Shown here piece after piece: positions 8,091-14,252 of a stretch of DNA of 18,558 nt. Source of the DNA: Burkholderiales bacterium (GTDB taxonomy: Bacteria; Pseudomonadota; Gammaproteobacteria; Burkholderiales; Burkholderiaceae_C); contig JAABPT010000366.1 of assembly GCA_011391855.1 (NCBI GenBank), forward strand, positions 1 through 18,558, in the 5' to 3' direction. The position numbers and the translations under genes were made by a program. Position 1 is the stretch's first letter. Every line of letters begins with the position of its first letter. The notes beneath the pieces are model-generated. The model was given only the letters and a program-made list of their open reading frames with translations. It made no database searches and was not told the origin of the DNA.

Positions 8091-8274
8091 CGGAGTTGCT
8101 TTCGTCTTTCTTCCTGCGGCAGGCCTCTGAGCAGTAGCGCACCTCGGCCCAGTTCTTCGCCCAGGCCTTGCGCCAGCTCATGGGGCGGCCGCACACGGCG
8201 CAAGGCTTGCTGGGCAGCGAAGACTTGTTGCCCTTGAAATCCGTCTTTTTCGAATGGTCCTTGTGCGCAGCCAT
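8074..8274 (-). CDS. DUF2256 zinc-ribbon protein in photolyase operon
   Basis: This 66-residue basic protein has an N-terminal Lys-rich tail (HKDHSKKTDFKGNK), then LPSKPCAVCGRPMSWRKAWA and KNWAEVRYCSEACRRKK. The CxxC at 25/28 and CxxxC at 48/52 form a probable zinc ribbon; the W-R-K-x-W-x-x-N-W pattern is the DUF2256 signature. The function is not known to me. The family is commonly found beside photolyase/cryptochrome genes, which is also the case here. Its ATG shares one base with the stop of the upstream photolyase (TGATG), and its own stop overlaps the next photolyase start by 17 bp, so it is translated as part of the cassette. A nucleic-acid-binding or flavoprotein-partner role is a guess from charge and context. 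Confidence 0.9.
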   Translation of the reverse strand: MAAHKDHSKKTDFKGNKSSLPSKPCAVCGRPMSWRKAWAKNWAEVRYCSEACRRKKDESNSDAARA

Positions 8275-9731
8275 CAGAACAGTTCCTGCTGACCCGGGTG
8301 CACCGCGGCCGCGCGGCGGCGCTTCAGGCCCGTCGGCGGCAGCCCGCTCTTGCGTGATCCGTGGCGTTGCTGCACGGCGTTCGCCTCGGCGCGCGCGTCT
8401 GGCGTGGCGCGCAGCGCATACAGGCGTTCCTTGGCGCGGGCCAGCGCCGTGCGCTCGTCCACGATCGGCCGTGGATACGCCGCAGTACCCAGCTCCGGCA
8501 GCCAGCGGCGCACGAATTCACCCTGCGGGTCGTGGTCGCGTGCCTGCTTGGCCGGCGAATAGATGCGCAGCGTATTGATGCCGGTGGTGCCGCTTTGCAT
8601 CTGCATCTGGCTCCAGTGGATGCCGGGCTCGAAGTCCAGGAACTGGCGCGCCAGGAACAGCCCCGGATCGCGCCAGTGCAGCCACAGGTGGTACGCGGCA
8701 AAACTCACCAGCATGGCCCGCATGCGGAAATTCAGCCAGCCGGTGGCGCGCAAACTTCGCATGCAGGCGTCGACCATGGGGTAGCCGGTGGCGCCCGCGC
8801 ACCAGGCCTCGAAGCGTCCGCGGTCGAATTCGGCTTCGCGCAGGCCGTCGCAGGCGCGGGCGAAGTTGCGCGTCTCTATCGCCGGCTCGTCCTCGAGCTT
8901 TTGCATGAAGTGGCAGTGCCAGCGCAAGCGGCCGGCAAAGCCGCGCAGTGCGTGCGCCAGCGCCCGGTCGCCGTTGCCGCCGGCCACGGCGATGGCCTGC
9001 TCGGTGGCCTGGTGCACGCAGCGCATCGACACCGTGCCGAAGGCCAGGTGCGGGCTCAGGCGGCTGCAGCCGTCGACCGCCGTGAGCGGACTGGAAAGCG
9101 CACGGCGATAGTCGCGGCCGCGACCCTGCAGGAAGCCCGACAGCAGTTCCCACGCCGCCGCCTCGCCTGCCGACTGCAAGGTCTTGCCGTGCGGTGCCAC
9201 ACCCAGCGTGTGCAACGTGGGCAGGTCGGCCACCGGCAAAGGCGCGCCGGCAAGGCCTTCGGGCACCGGCTCGGTGGGCGCATTCATGCGCTCCGCCCAG
9301 CGGCCGGCCCAGCCCTGGCGCGACTTCAGTCGCCGCACGACGCCGGTCTGCGGCCATTCGCGCCAGGTCACGCCGCGCTCGCGGCACCAGGCCGCCACCG
9401 CGCGATCGCGCGACCAGGTCCAGCCGGGACCGGTTTCCTCGTGGCTGAGCAGTTGCGAGAAGGCCCACTCCGCTCGCAGGCCGTCCAGCACCGCGGGCAC
9501 CGGGCCCACGCGCACCAGCAGTGGCAGGCCACGCGCCGCCAGGCCGGCGCGCAATTCGGCCAGGCACTGCAGCGCGAAGTCCAGGTGGCTGGCGTCGAAT
9601 TCGGGGCTGGCCAGCCACTCGGGTTCGATCACATAAAGCGCCGCCGCCGCGTTGAAGCCTTGCGCGGCCGCCAGCGGCGCGTGGTCGCGCAGCCGCAGGT
9701 CGCGTTTGAGCCAGACGAGTGCGCGTGCCAT
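8274..9731 (-). CDS. Cryptochrome/deoxyribodipyrimidine photolyase family protein
   Basis: This is a 485-residue flavoprotein with the standard two-domain order. Residues 1-130 form the antenna alpha/beta domain (ARALVWLKRDLRLRDHAPL; AALYVIEPEWL; EWAFSQLLSHEETG). The FAD domain follows with CSRLSPHLAFGTVSMR (222-237), WHCHFMQKLEDEPAIE (271-286), ATGYPMVDACMRSLRATGWL (314-333), NFRMRAMLVSFAAYHLWLHW (334-353) and FEPGIHWSQMQMQSGTTGIN (367-386). The family call is safe. The last motif differs from the class I DGDLANNxGWQW: by eye the FAD-facing Asn and nearest Trp are His and Met, so subclass and activity (CPD repair or signalling) are open. The ATG at 9731 was chosen because the protein then starts like the family; a GTG 28 codons upstream would add an unrelated leader across a hairpin. 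It is the first gene of the cassette, coupled to DUF2256 by TGATG. Confidence 0.92.
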   Translation of the reverse strand: MARALVWLKRDLRLRDHAPLAAAQGFNAAAALYVIEPEWLASPEFDASHLDFALQCLAELRAGLAARGLPLLVRVGPVPAVLDGLRAEWAFSQLLSHEETGPGWTWSRDRAVAAWCRERGVTWREWPQTGVVRRLKSRQGWAGRWAERMNAPTEPVPEGLAGAPLPVADLPTLHTLGVAPHGKTLQSAGEAAAWELLSGFLQGRGRDYRRALSSPLTAVDGCSRLSPHLAFGTVSMRCVHQATEQAIAVAGGNGDRALAHALRGFAGRLRWHCHFMQKLEDEPAIETRNFARACDGLREAEFDRGRFEAWCAGATGYPMVDACMRSLRATGWLNFRMRAMLVSFAAYHLWLHWRDPGLFLARQFLDFEPGIHWSQMQMQSGTTGINTLRIYSPAKQARDHDPQGEFVRRWLPELGTAAYPRPIVDERTALARAKERLYALRATPDARAEANAVQQRHGSRKSGLPPTGLKRRRAAAVHPGQQELF

Positions 9732-9780
9732 ACCGCGATTCTGGGCGGCACCGATGCCCAGTTGCCGAGAGGCCGGGTCA

Positions 9781-9804
9781 ATGCCCGGGCGCGGCCCCGG
9801 GCAT
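9781..9804. terminator. Perfect hairpin between the mtfA-like gene and the photolyase cassette
   Basis: A 9-bp perfect inverted repeat (ATGCCCGGG and CCCGGGCAT) with a 6-base loop starts 8 bases after the MtfA-like stop on the minus strand. It probably ends the osmC-GNAT-mtfA unit and separates it from the photolyase cassette. No T-tract follows, so intrinsic strength is uncertain. Confidence 0.45.
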
Positions 9805-9811
9805 GGCGGCT

Positions 9812-10654
9812 TCACCAGACCAGCGGGTTGCTGGCGTAGTAGCGCTTCAGCTCGCCATACAGGGCCGGGTGCGCCGCCGCCAGGGCAGCCGGCTGCTCGA
9901 AGAAGAGCTCGCTCACGCAGGCAAAGAATTCGGCCGGGTCGGTGGCCGCATAGGGGTCGATGAGGCCCGGCGCGCCCCCGGCCAGGCGTTGGCGCAAGGC
10001 CTCGAACTCAGCGCCCAGTACCGCCGCCCAGCGCGCATGGCGCTCGCGCGTGCCGAGCCAGGGTGCGCCATTGGCGCCGCCGCTCTCCTGGTCGAGCTGG
10101 TGCGCGAATTCGTGGATCACCACGTTGCGGCCATCAACGGGGTCGGCGGCGCCGGCCAGCACGTCGTCCCAGGACAGGATCACCTGGCCCTGCTGCCAGG
10201 ACTCGCCCGAAAGCACGCGGCGTTCGTCGCGCGCCAGCCCGGCGGGGTCGATGGCGGCGCGATCCACGACGAAAGCGCCCGGGTAGACCAGCACCTGGCG
10301 CAGCGCTGGGAAGTAACCGGCGCGGCGGTTCAGCAGCAGCAAGGCCGCCTGCGTGGCGATGAGCACGCGCATCTCGTCGCTGACCACGAGGCCCGCGCAG
10401 CCGATGAAGGGCTTCTCGGCCAGCAGCACCTGGGCATGCTTTTTCAACTGCAACTGCACGTCGGCGGGCAGGCGGGCGAAGCCCGGCATGCGACGACGCA
10501 GGATCTCGCGCCAGGCGTAGGGGAACGGCTGGCGGCGCACCCGCGCGCGGCGCAGCGCAGCGCGCAGTGGCGGGCCCCACAGCCAGGCCGCCACGGCAAA
10601 CGCCAGAGCGGCGAAGAAGATCAGGACAAAGACCGAAGCGTGCAGCGGCGTCAC
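9812..10654 (-). CDS. mtfA: MtfA-type zinc-dependent peptidase (M90) with N-terminal membrane segment
   Basis: This 280-residue protein resembles MtfA (Mlc titration factor A), a zinc aminopeptidase-like protein that in E. coli binds the glucose repressor Mlc. The zinc motif HEFAHQLDQ is at 181-189, within NVVIHEFAHQLDQESGGANGAPWLG, and AEFFACVSELFFEQP at 241-255 supplies the probable third ligand (Glu). FPYAWREIL and LYGELKRYYASNP (near the end) are typical flanks. Residues 8-26 (VFVLIFFAALAFAVAAWLW) form one hydrophobic helix, so it is probably anchored in the inner membrane, unlike the soluble E. coli protein. The start is GTG at 10654; no ATG occurs until about residue 56, inside conserved sequence. 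It follows the GNAT gene by 30 bp. Since no Mlc gene is seen here, its substrate or partner is unknown. Confidence 0.85.
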   Translation of the reverse strand: MTPLHASVFVLIFFAALAFAVAAWLWGPPLRAALRRARVRRQPFPYAWREILRRRMPGFARLPADVQLQLKKHAQVLLAEKPFIGCAGLVVSDEMRVLIATQAALLLLNRRAGYFPALRQVLVYPGAFVVDRAAIDPAGLARDERRVLSGESWQQGQVILSWDDVLAGAADPVDGRNVVIHEFAHQLDQESGGANGAPWLGTRERHARWAAVLGAEFEALRQRLAGGAPGLIDPYAATDPAEFFACVSELFFEQPAALAAAHPALYGELKRYYASNPLVW

Positions 10655-10684
10655 CCCGCCATCTGGGAGCGTGCCGCCGCCGCT

Positions 10685-11200
10685 TCAAGCCCCCGCAACC
10701 GGGTGCCGGTACAGCAGAGCGTGGCTGCCCATGAAGTCGATGCTGCCGTCGTGCCGCGCGCCCAGGCGTTCTGCCAGCGCGATGGAACGCAGGTTGTCCT
10801 TGCGGATGAGGCTGATCACTTCGCCCAGCCCGAGCTGGTCGCGGCCATAGGCCAGCGCGACCCTGGAAGCCTCGAAGGCAAGACCCTGGCCCCAGGCGTC
10901 GGGCGCCAGCGTCCACGCCAGCTCACAGCCGGGCCAGCCTTCGGGGTGCAGGAAACCGGCACGGCCGATCAGCTGCCGGTCCTTGCGCCGTTCCACGGCC
11001 CAGGTGCCGTAACCGTGCAGCGCCCACTCGCCCAGGAACAGCGCCATGTGCCGCCACGCCACGTCGCGGCCCACGGGGCCGCCGGCCCCTATGTAACGCA
11101 TGACCTCGGCGTCGGCGCAGATGGCCGCGTAGGCGTCCAGGTCGGCTTGCTTGAAGGGGCGCAGGCGCAAGCGTGGCGTGGTGAGAACGGGCACCCTCAC
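10685..11200 (-). CDS. GNAT acetyltransferase, RimJ/RimL-like
   Basis: This is a Gcn5-related N-acetyltransferase of 171 residues that transfers acetyl from acetyl-CoA to an amine; the substrate is unknown. It opens with VLTTPRLRLRPFKQADLDAY, typical of the RimJ/RimL branch (Acetyltransf_3). The middle strand is TWAVERRKDRQLIGRAGFL, and the acetyl-CoA loop region is ELAWTLAPDAWGQGLAFEA. DNLRSIALAERLGARHDG is the conserved C-terminal helix. I chose the GTG at 11200. The frame extends to a TTG at 11227 inside the osmC gene, but the GTG places TTPRL near the N-terminus as in relatives. TGAGG, formed by the osmC stop region, lies about 6 bases upstream as a ribosome site, so the two genes are likely translationally coupled. 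Confidence 0.85.
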   Translation of the reverse strand: MRVPVLTTPRLRLRPFKQADLDAYAAICADAEVMRYIGAGGPVGRDVAWRHMALFLGEWALHGYGTWAVERRKDRQLIGRAGFLHPEGWPGCELAWTLAPDAWGQGLAFEASRVALAYGRDQLGLGEVISLIRKDNLRSIALAERLGARHDGSIDFMGSHALLYRHPVAGA

Positions 11201-11208
11201 AGGCAGCC

Positions 11209-11676
11209 TCAGAACCGCGGCTCGCAACGCACTTCGGTCGTCACCGAATTGGCGATGAAGCAGGCTTCGTGCGCCTGTTCGTGCAGGGCCTGCAACTTGG
11301 CCGCCGTGGGCTGGCGCTCGCCGATGCAGCGCACGCGCGGTCGCAGCACCACGCGCGTCATCGCCTGCCGGCCCGCGGCATTGCGCGCCAGCGTGCCGAT
11401 GGCTTCGTCTTCATAGCGGTCGACACGGAAGCCTTGCCCGGCCGCCAGCGACAGGAACCACAACATGTGGCAACTGGCCAGCGAGGCGACGAACATTTCC
11501 TCGGGGTCCACCGCGCCGGCGTCCGACAGCGGCAGCGGCACGATGCTCGGCGAAGAAGAGCCCGGCACCACGGCGCCACCGTCGAAACGCAGTTCGTGGC
11601 GGCGGCTGTAGCGGTTGTCGGTAAAGGCTTCGAGCGGGTCGCGCTGCCAGGCGACCTGTGCGGTGTATTCGGACAT
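11209..11676 (-). CDS. OsmC/Ohr family peroxiredoxin-like protein
   Basis: This 155-residue protein of the OsmC fold family reduces organic or fatty acid hydroperoxides using two cysteines. The first Cys is at 69 in MFVASLASCHMLWFLSLAAG, and the second is at 139 in HEACFIANSVTTEVRC. The Glu/Arg support network is plausible (DPEEMFVASL). It is closer to the general OsmC group than to true Ohr, because the second cysteine is followed by FIANSV as in YhfA/OsmC-like members. The ATG at 11676 gives MSEYTAQVAWQRD; a TTG at 11688 would add four residues. The gene is divergent from the GST gene over 67 bp and leads an osmC-GNAT-mtfA unit. Peroxide-responsive control would be expected, but no regulator or clear operator is visible. 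Confidence 0.9.
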   Translation of the reverse strand: MSEYTAQVAWQRDPLEAFTDNRYSRRHELRFDGGAVVPGSSSPSIVPLPLSDAGAVDPEEMFVASLASCHMLWFLSLAAGQGFRVDRYEDEAIGTLARNAAGRQAMTRVVLRPRVRCIGERQPTAAKLQALHEQAHEACFIANSVTTEVRCEPRF

Positions 11677-11743
11677 CGTTGGTCCCAAGAGAGCGGGGCC
11701 CAGGATGGTGCCACGCCTGCAACCGCCGTGCGATCATCACCGC

Positions 11744-12394
11744 ATGACCACCTTGCACTATTACCCCGGCAACGCCAGCTTCACGCCGCACGTGCTGCTG
11801 CACGAGATCGGCGCGCCGTTCGAGCTGCAACTCGTCGACCGCCCGCAAGGCGCGCACAAGTCGCCGGCCTACCTGGCGTTGAACCCGAACGGGTTGATCC
11901 CGGTGCTGGTGGACGGTGATCTGGTGCTGTACGAAACCGCGGCCCTCTGCCTGCACCTGTGCGACACGCACCCGGCCGCGGGCCTGGCGCCTGCGCTGGG
12001 CAGCACCGAGCGGGCGCATTTCTACAAGTGGCTGGTGTGGCTGACGAATACGCTGCAGGCCACGCTGCTGCACTATTTCTACCCCGAGCGCCTGCTCGAC
12101 GAGGGCAACGTCGCAGGCGCCGCGCAGGTGAGGGCGCATGCGCAGGCCAAGGTGCACGCGTGCCTGGCGCAGATCGACGCACAACTGGCTGCGCACGGTG
12201 GGCCCTGGATGCTCGGCGAACACTACAGCGCGGTGGACCCGTACGCCTTCATGCTGTGCCGCTGGACCCGCGGCTTCGGCGAACGGCCGGCGCGCAGCTA
12301 TCCGCACATCGGGCCCTTCCTGCAGCGCGTGCTGGCGCGGCCGGCGGTGCAGCGCACGATCGCGGCCGAGCAACTGCCCGAGCCGCTGGTGTAG
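11744..12394 (+). CDS. Glutathione S-transferase family protein
   Basis: This 216-residue cytosolic GST has an N-terminal thioredoxin-like domain beginning TTLHYYPGNASFTPHVLLHE, with Ser12 in the position used as catalytic residue in bacterial/theta-like classes. The cis-Pro and glutathione-binding stretch NPNGLIPVLVDGDLVLYETAAL follows (about 47-68). The helical C-terminal domain contains WMLGEHYSAVDPYAFMLCRW, the usual N-capping region with Ser/Asp. The substrate cannot be predicted. ATG 11744 was chosen because the upstream in-frame sequence covers the divergent promoter region. It is the only plus-strand gene between two minus-strand blocks. The divergent pairing with an OsmC-type gene suggests a shared role in electrophile or peroxide defence. 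Its last codons form the first unit of a 25-bp tandem repeat. Confidence 0.92.
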   Translation: MTTLHYYPGNASFTPHVLLHEIGAPFELQLVDRPQGAHKSPAYLALNPNGLIPVLVDGDLVLYETAALCLHLCDTHPAAGLAPALGSTERAHFYKWLVWLTNTLQATLLHYFYPERLLDEGNVAGAAQVRAHAQAKVHACLAQIDAQLAAHGGPWMLGEHYSAVDPYAFMLCRWTRGFGERPARSYPHIGPFLQRVLARPAVQRTIAAEQLPEPLV

Positions 12395-12485
12395 CGATCA
12401 GGGCGCGCCGGTGGCGTAAAGCGCAGGGCGCGTCGGTCGTGTAAAGCTCAAGGCGCGCCGCTGGAGTAAAGCTCAAGGCGCGCCG
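12386..12485. repeat. Four 25-bp tandem repeats spanning a convergent gene junction
   Basis: Units are 12386-12410, 12411-12435, 12436-12460 and 12461-12485, with the start of a fifth (GTGGCG). The consensus is about CTGGNGTAAAGCTCA then AGGCGCGCCG. Unit 1 contains the last two GST codons and its TAG. Units 2-4 each carry a TAA at the same place, and unit 4 contains the TGA stop of the opposing DUF1992 gene. Units 1, 3 and 4 hold the palindrome GGCGCGCC. No other gene is seen in the 78-bp gap. Confidence 0.85.
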
Positions 12486-12856
12486 GTGGCGCGCAGCCGC
12501 TCCAGGCGCAGCGACAGCAGCAGCCGCTGGTCGGCGATGCGCTGGCGCAGCGCCGCGGCCTCTCCGCCTTCGGGCATGGCCTGGAGTTGCAGGCCCAGCG
12601 CCTCGATCTCGCGCATCAGCTCCACCTCGGGCGGCACGATGCCGGCGTCCTTCAGGATCTTGTAGCCCATGCGCAGTTCCACCGGCGTCTGCTCGTAGCC
12701 GTCGCCCAGGTCCAGTGGCTGGCCCCAGTGGCGCGCGGTGCGCAGTTCGCCGCTGGCCTCGCTTTCGGCCAGCGAGCGGCCGATATGGTCTTCCAGCAAC
12801 TTCAGGCGCTGCTCGCGTTTCTCGGCCCTCGCGCTGCCCACCTTGTCGTCGTTCAT
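12473..12856 (-). CDS. DUF1992 (DnaJ subfamily C member 28-like) protein
   Basis: This 127-residue probably cytoplasmic protein has the DUF1992 domain. HIGRSLAESEASGELRTARHW (about 24-44) is followed by GQPLDLGDGYEQTPVELRMGYKILKDAGIVPPEVELMREI (about 45-84), which are the family hallmarks (G-x-P-L-D-L, then E-L-R-M-x-Y-K-I-L-K-x-A-G-x-x-P-P-E-V). The rest is a long charged helix. No J-domain is present although the family name refers to DnaJ. Molecular function is not known to me. Its ATG overlaps the stop of the TTC38-like gene (ATGA), making it the last gene of that unit. Its final codons and stop lie inside the 25-bp repeat array, so its C-terminal residues may have been altered by repeat expansion. 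Confidence 0.88.
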   Translation of the reverse strand: MNDDKVGSARAEKREQRLKLLEDHIGRSLAESEASGELRTARHWGQPLDLGDGYEQTPVELRMGYKILKDAGIVPPEVELMREIEALGLQLQAMPEGGEAAALRQRIADQRLLLSLRLERLRATGAP

Positions 12857-14205
12857 GCGCGCACCTCCTTGGGCAAGGCCAGCCGCTCGATCCAGTGCCG
12901 CGTGAGCGGCGTCACCGGCTTGGCCATCGATCGCTCGTTGATCAATGCGCGGCCGATCTCACGCCGCCCGCCCTGCGCCGCGGCGGCGAGCAGCGTCTGG
13001 TCGATGAGGTCGCGCTGCGCATGGCTGCCACCGAAGCGTGCCGCCAGCGCGCGCACCGGGTAGATGAGGTCGGCGGCACCGTCGGCGTCGTCATGCGCCA
13101 GCGCAATGAGCCCACGCATCAGCGGCAGGCCGACCTCGCGCGCCATCTGGTGGTTGCTGCGGCCGGCGTCCGCGGGCTGCAGCGCACGCTGGGCACAGCG
13201 CGCCAGCCAGGACTCGGCGCGCGCCACGTCACCGGCGCCCAGCATGGCGATCACCGCATGCACGTCGTTGAAGGCGTAGTGGCCCGCGTGTTCGTCGGCC
13301 AGGTCCCAACCCGACAGCACTTCGGCGCAGCGCAGCGAGACGTCCTCGCCCAGCAGGTGCAAGCGCCACAGCATGGCGGCGGCGTCCACGCGTTGCAGCG
13401 TGATCTGCAAGGCGCTGCCGCTCAGGTGGGTGTCGACCAGGCGCAGCACGCCGGCGAAGTCCAGCGCCTCCAGCCGGAACAGCGCCTTGTGCCACCACAG
13501 GTGGCAGGCGAAGCCGTTGCCTTCGGACCACGCCGGCTGGTGCTGGCGCAGCCAGGCTGCGCCTTCCTCGTAGCGGCCCTGCATCTCCATCACATGGGCC
13601 ACGGCGTGCACGGCCCAGGGCACGCGCGGGTTGGCTTCCAGCGCGCGGCGGCCGGCGTCCTCGGCCTGCGGATACAGGTTGCTTTCCTCCAGGCCGAAGG
13701 CATGCAGGGCCAGCACGTAGCCGTGCAGCGGGTCGGACTCGTCCCAGTCGGGCAGCGCACGTGCGGGGCGCAACCGCAGGCCGGCGGCGTCGCCGCGGTA
13801 GAAGTCCCACAGCTGCGCCCACTGCAGCGCCAGCGCGTCACGTGGGTGCTGCAGCAGCAGCGCGTCCCAGGCCCGGCAGGCGGCATGCCAGCGGCCTTCC
13901 AGCAACAGTTGCACGGCTTCCAGGTGCGCCCGCTCGCGCGGCGCGGCGTCCTTGGCCAGCGCGCGGGCGTGCGCGAGGTGGGCGTCGGCCTGGCGCAGCA
14001 GCGTGGGTTCGGTCAGGCTCAGCAGAAAGCCGGCCTTCATGACATGCGGCAAGGCCCAGCCGGGATCGGCGGCGCTGGCCGTGTCCAGGTCGGCCAGCGG
14101 CGTGTCGTAGAACGACATCATGCGCCACAGCGCCTGCTCGGCCGCTTCACGCGCCTGGGCGTTCGCGCTGCCAGTGGGGTTGCCGCGGGAGTCGGCGTGG
14201 GACAT
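12853..14205 (-). CDS. TTC38-like tetratricopeptide repeat protein
   Basis: This 450-residue soluble helical-repeat protein is similar in length and layout to tetratricopeptide repeat protein 38 (about 470 residues in animals). After a polar start (SHADSRGNPTGSANAQAREAAEQAL) come repeat helices including ADPGWALPHVMKAGFLLSL, AHLEAVQLLLEGRWHAACRAWDALL, NPRVPWAVHAVAHVMEMQGR (the best conserved family stretch) and GNGFACHLWWHKALFRLEAL, with DEHAGHYAFNDVHAVIAM later. There is no catalytic motif that I recognise. The ATG at 14205 begins MSHADS; the frame stays open far upstream through the amidase, but that extension is only antiphase coding. It lies 47 bp after the amidase stop and overlaps DUF1992 by 4 bp. 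A role in the transporter/amidase pathway is only suggested by position. Confidence 0.82.
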   Translation of the reverse strand: MSHADSRGNPTGSANAQAREAAEQALWRMMSFYDTPLADLDTASAADPGWALPHVMKAGFLLSLTEPTLLRQADAHLAHARALAKDAAPRERAHLEAVQLLLEGRWHAACRAWDALLLQHPRDALALQWAQLWDFYRGDAAGLRLRPARALPDWDESDPLHGYVLALHAFGLEESNLYPQAEDAGRRALEANPRVPWAVHAVAHVMEMQGRYEEGAAWLRQHQPAWSEGNGFACHLWWHKALFRLEALDFAGVLRLVDTHLSGSALQITLQRVDAAAMLWRLHLLGEDVSLRCAEVLSGWDLADEHAGHYAFNDVHAVIAMLGAGDVARAESWLARCAQRALQPADAGRSNHQMAREVGLPLMRGLIALAHDDADGAADLIYPVRALAARFGGSHAQRDLIDQTLLAAAAQGGRREIGRALINERSMAKPVTPLTRHWIERLALPKEVRA

Positions 14206-14252
14206 GGACCGGAATGTAGCGCGCTCGCGCAACGCAGCCTTCCGCGACCGCT

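Noticed and set aside
5964..8237. A 757-codon open frame on the plus strand
   Set aside because: It lies antisense to two clearly conserved photolyase genes; its His/Gln/Gly-rich protein has no recognisable domain. In GC-rich DNA, long antisense frames arise from codon bias.
8274..9815. GTG start at 9815 for the first photolyase
   Set aside because: It would add a 28-residue Pro/Gly-rich leader unlike the family and run through a perfect hairpin; ATG 9731 gives the expected N-terminus.
12386..12485. Possible CRISPR array
   Set aside because: The units are directly adjacent with no unique spacers, so this is a simple tandem repeat.
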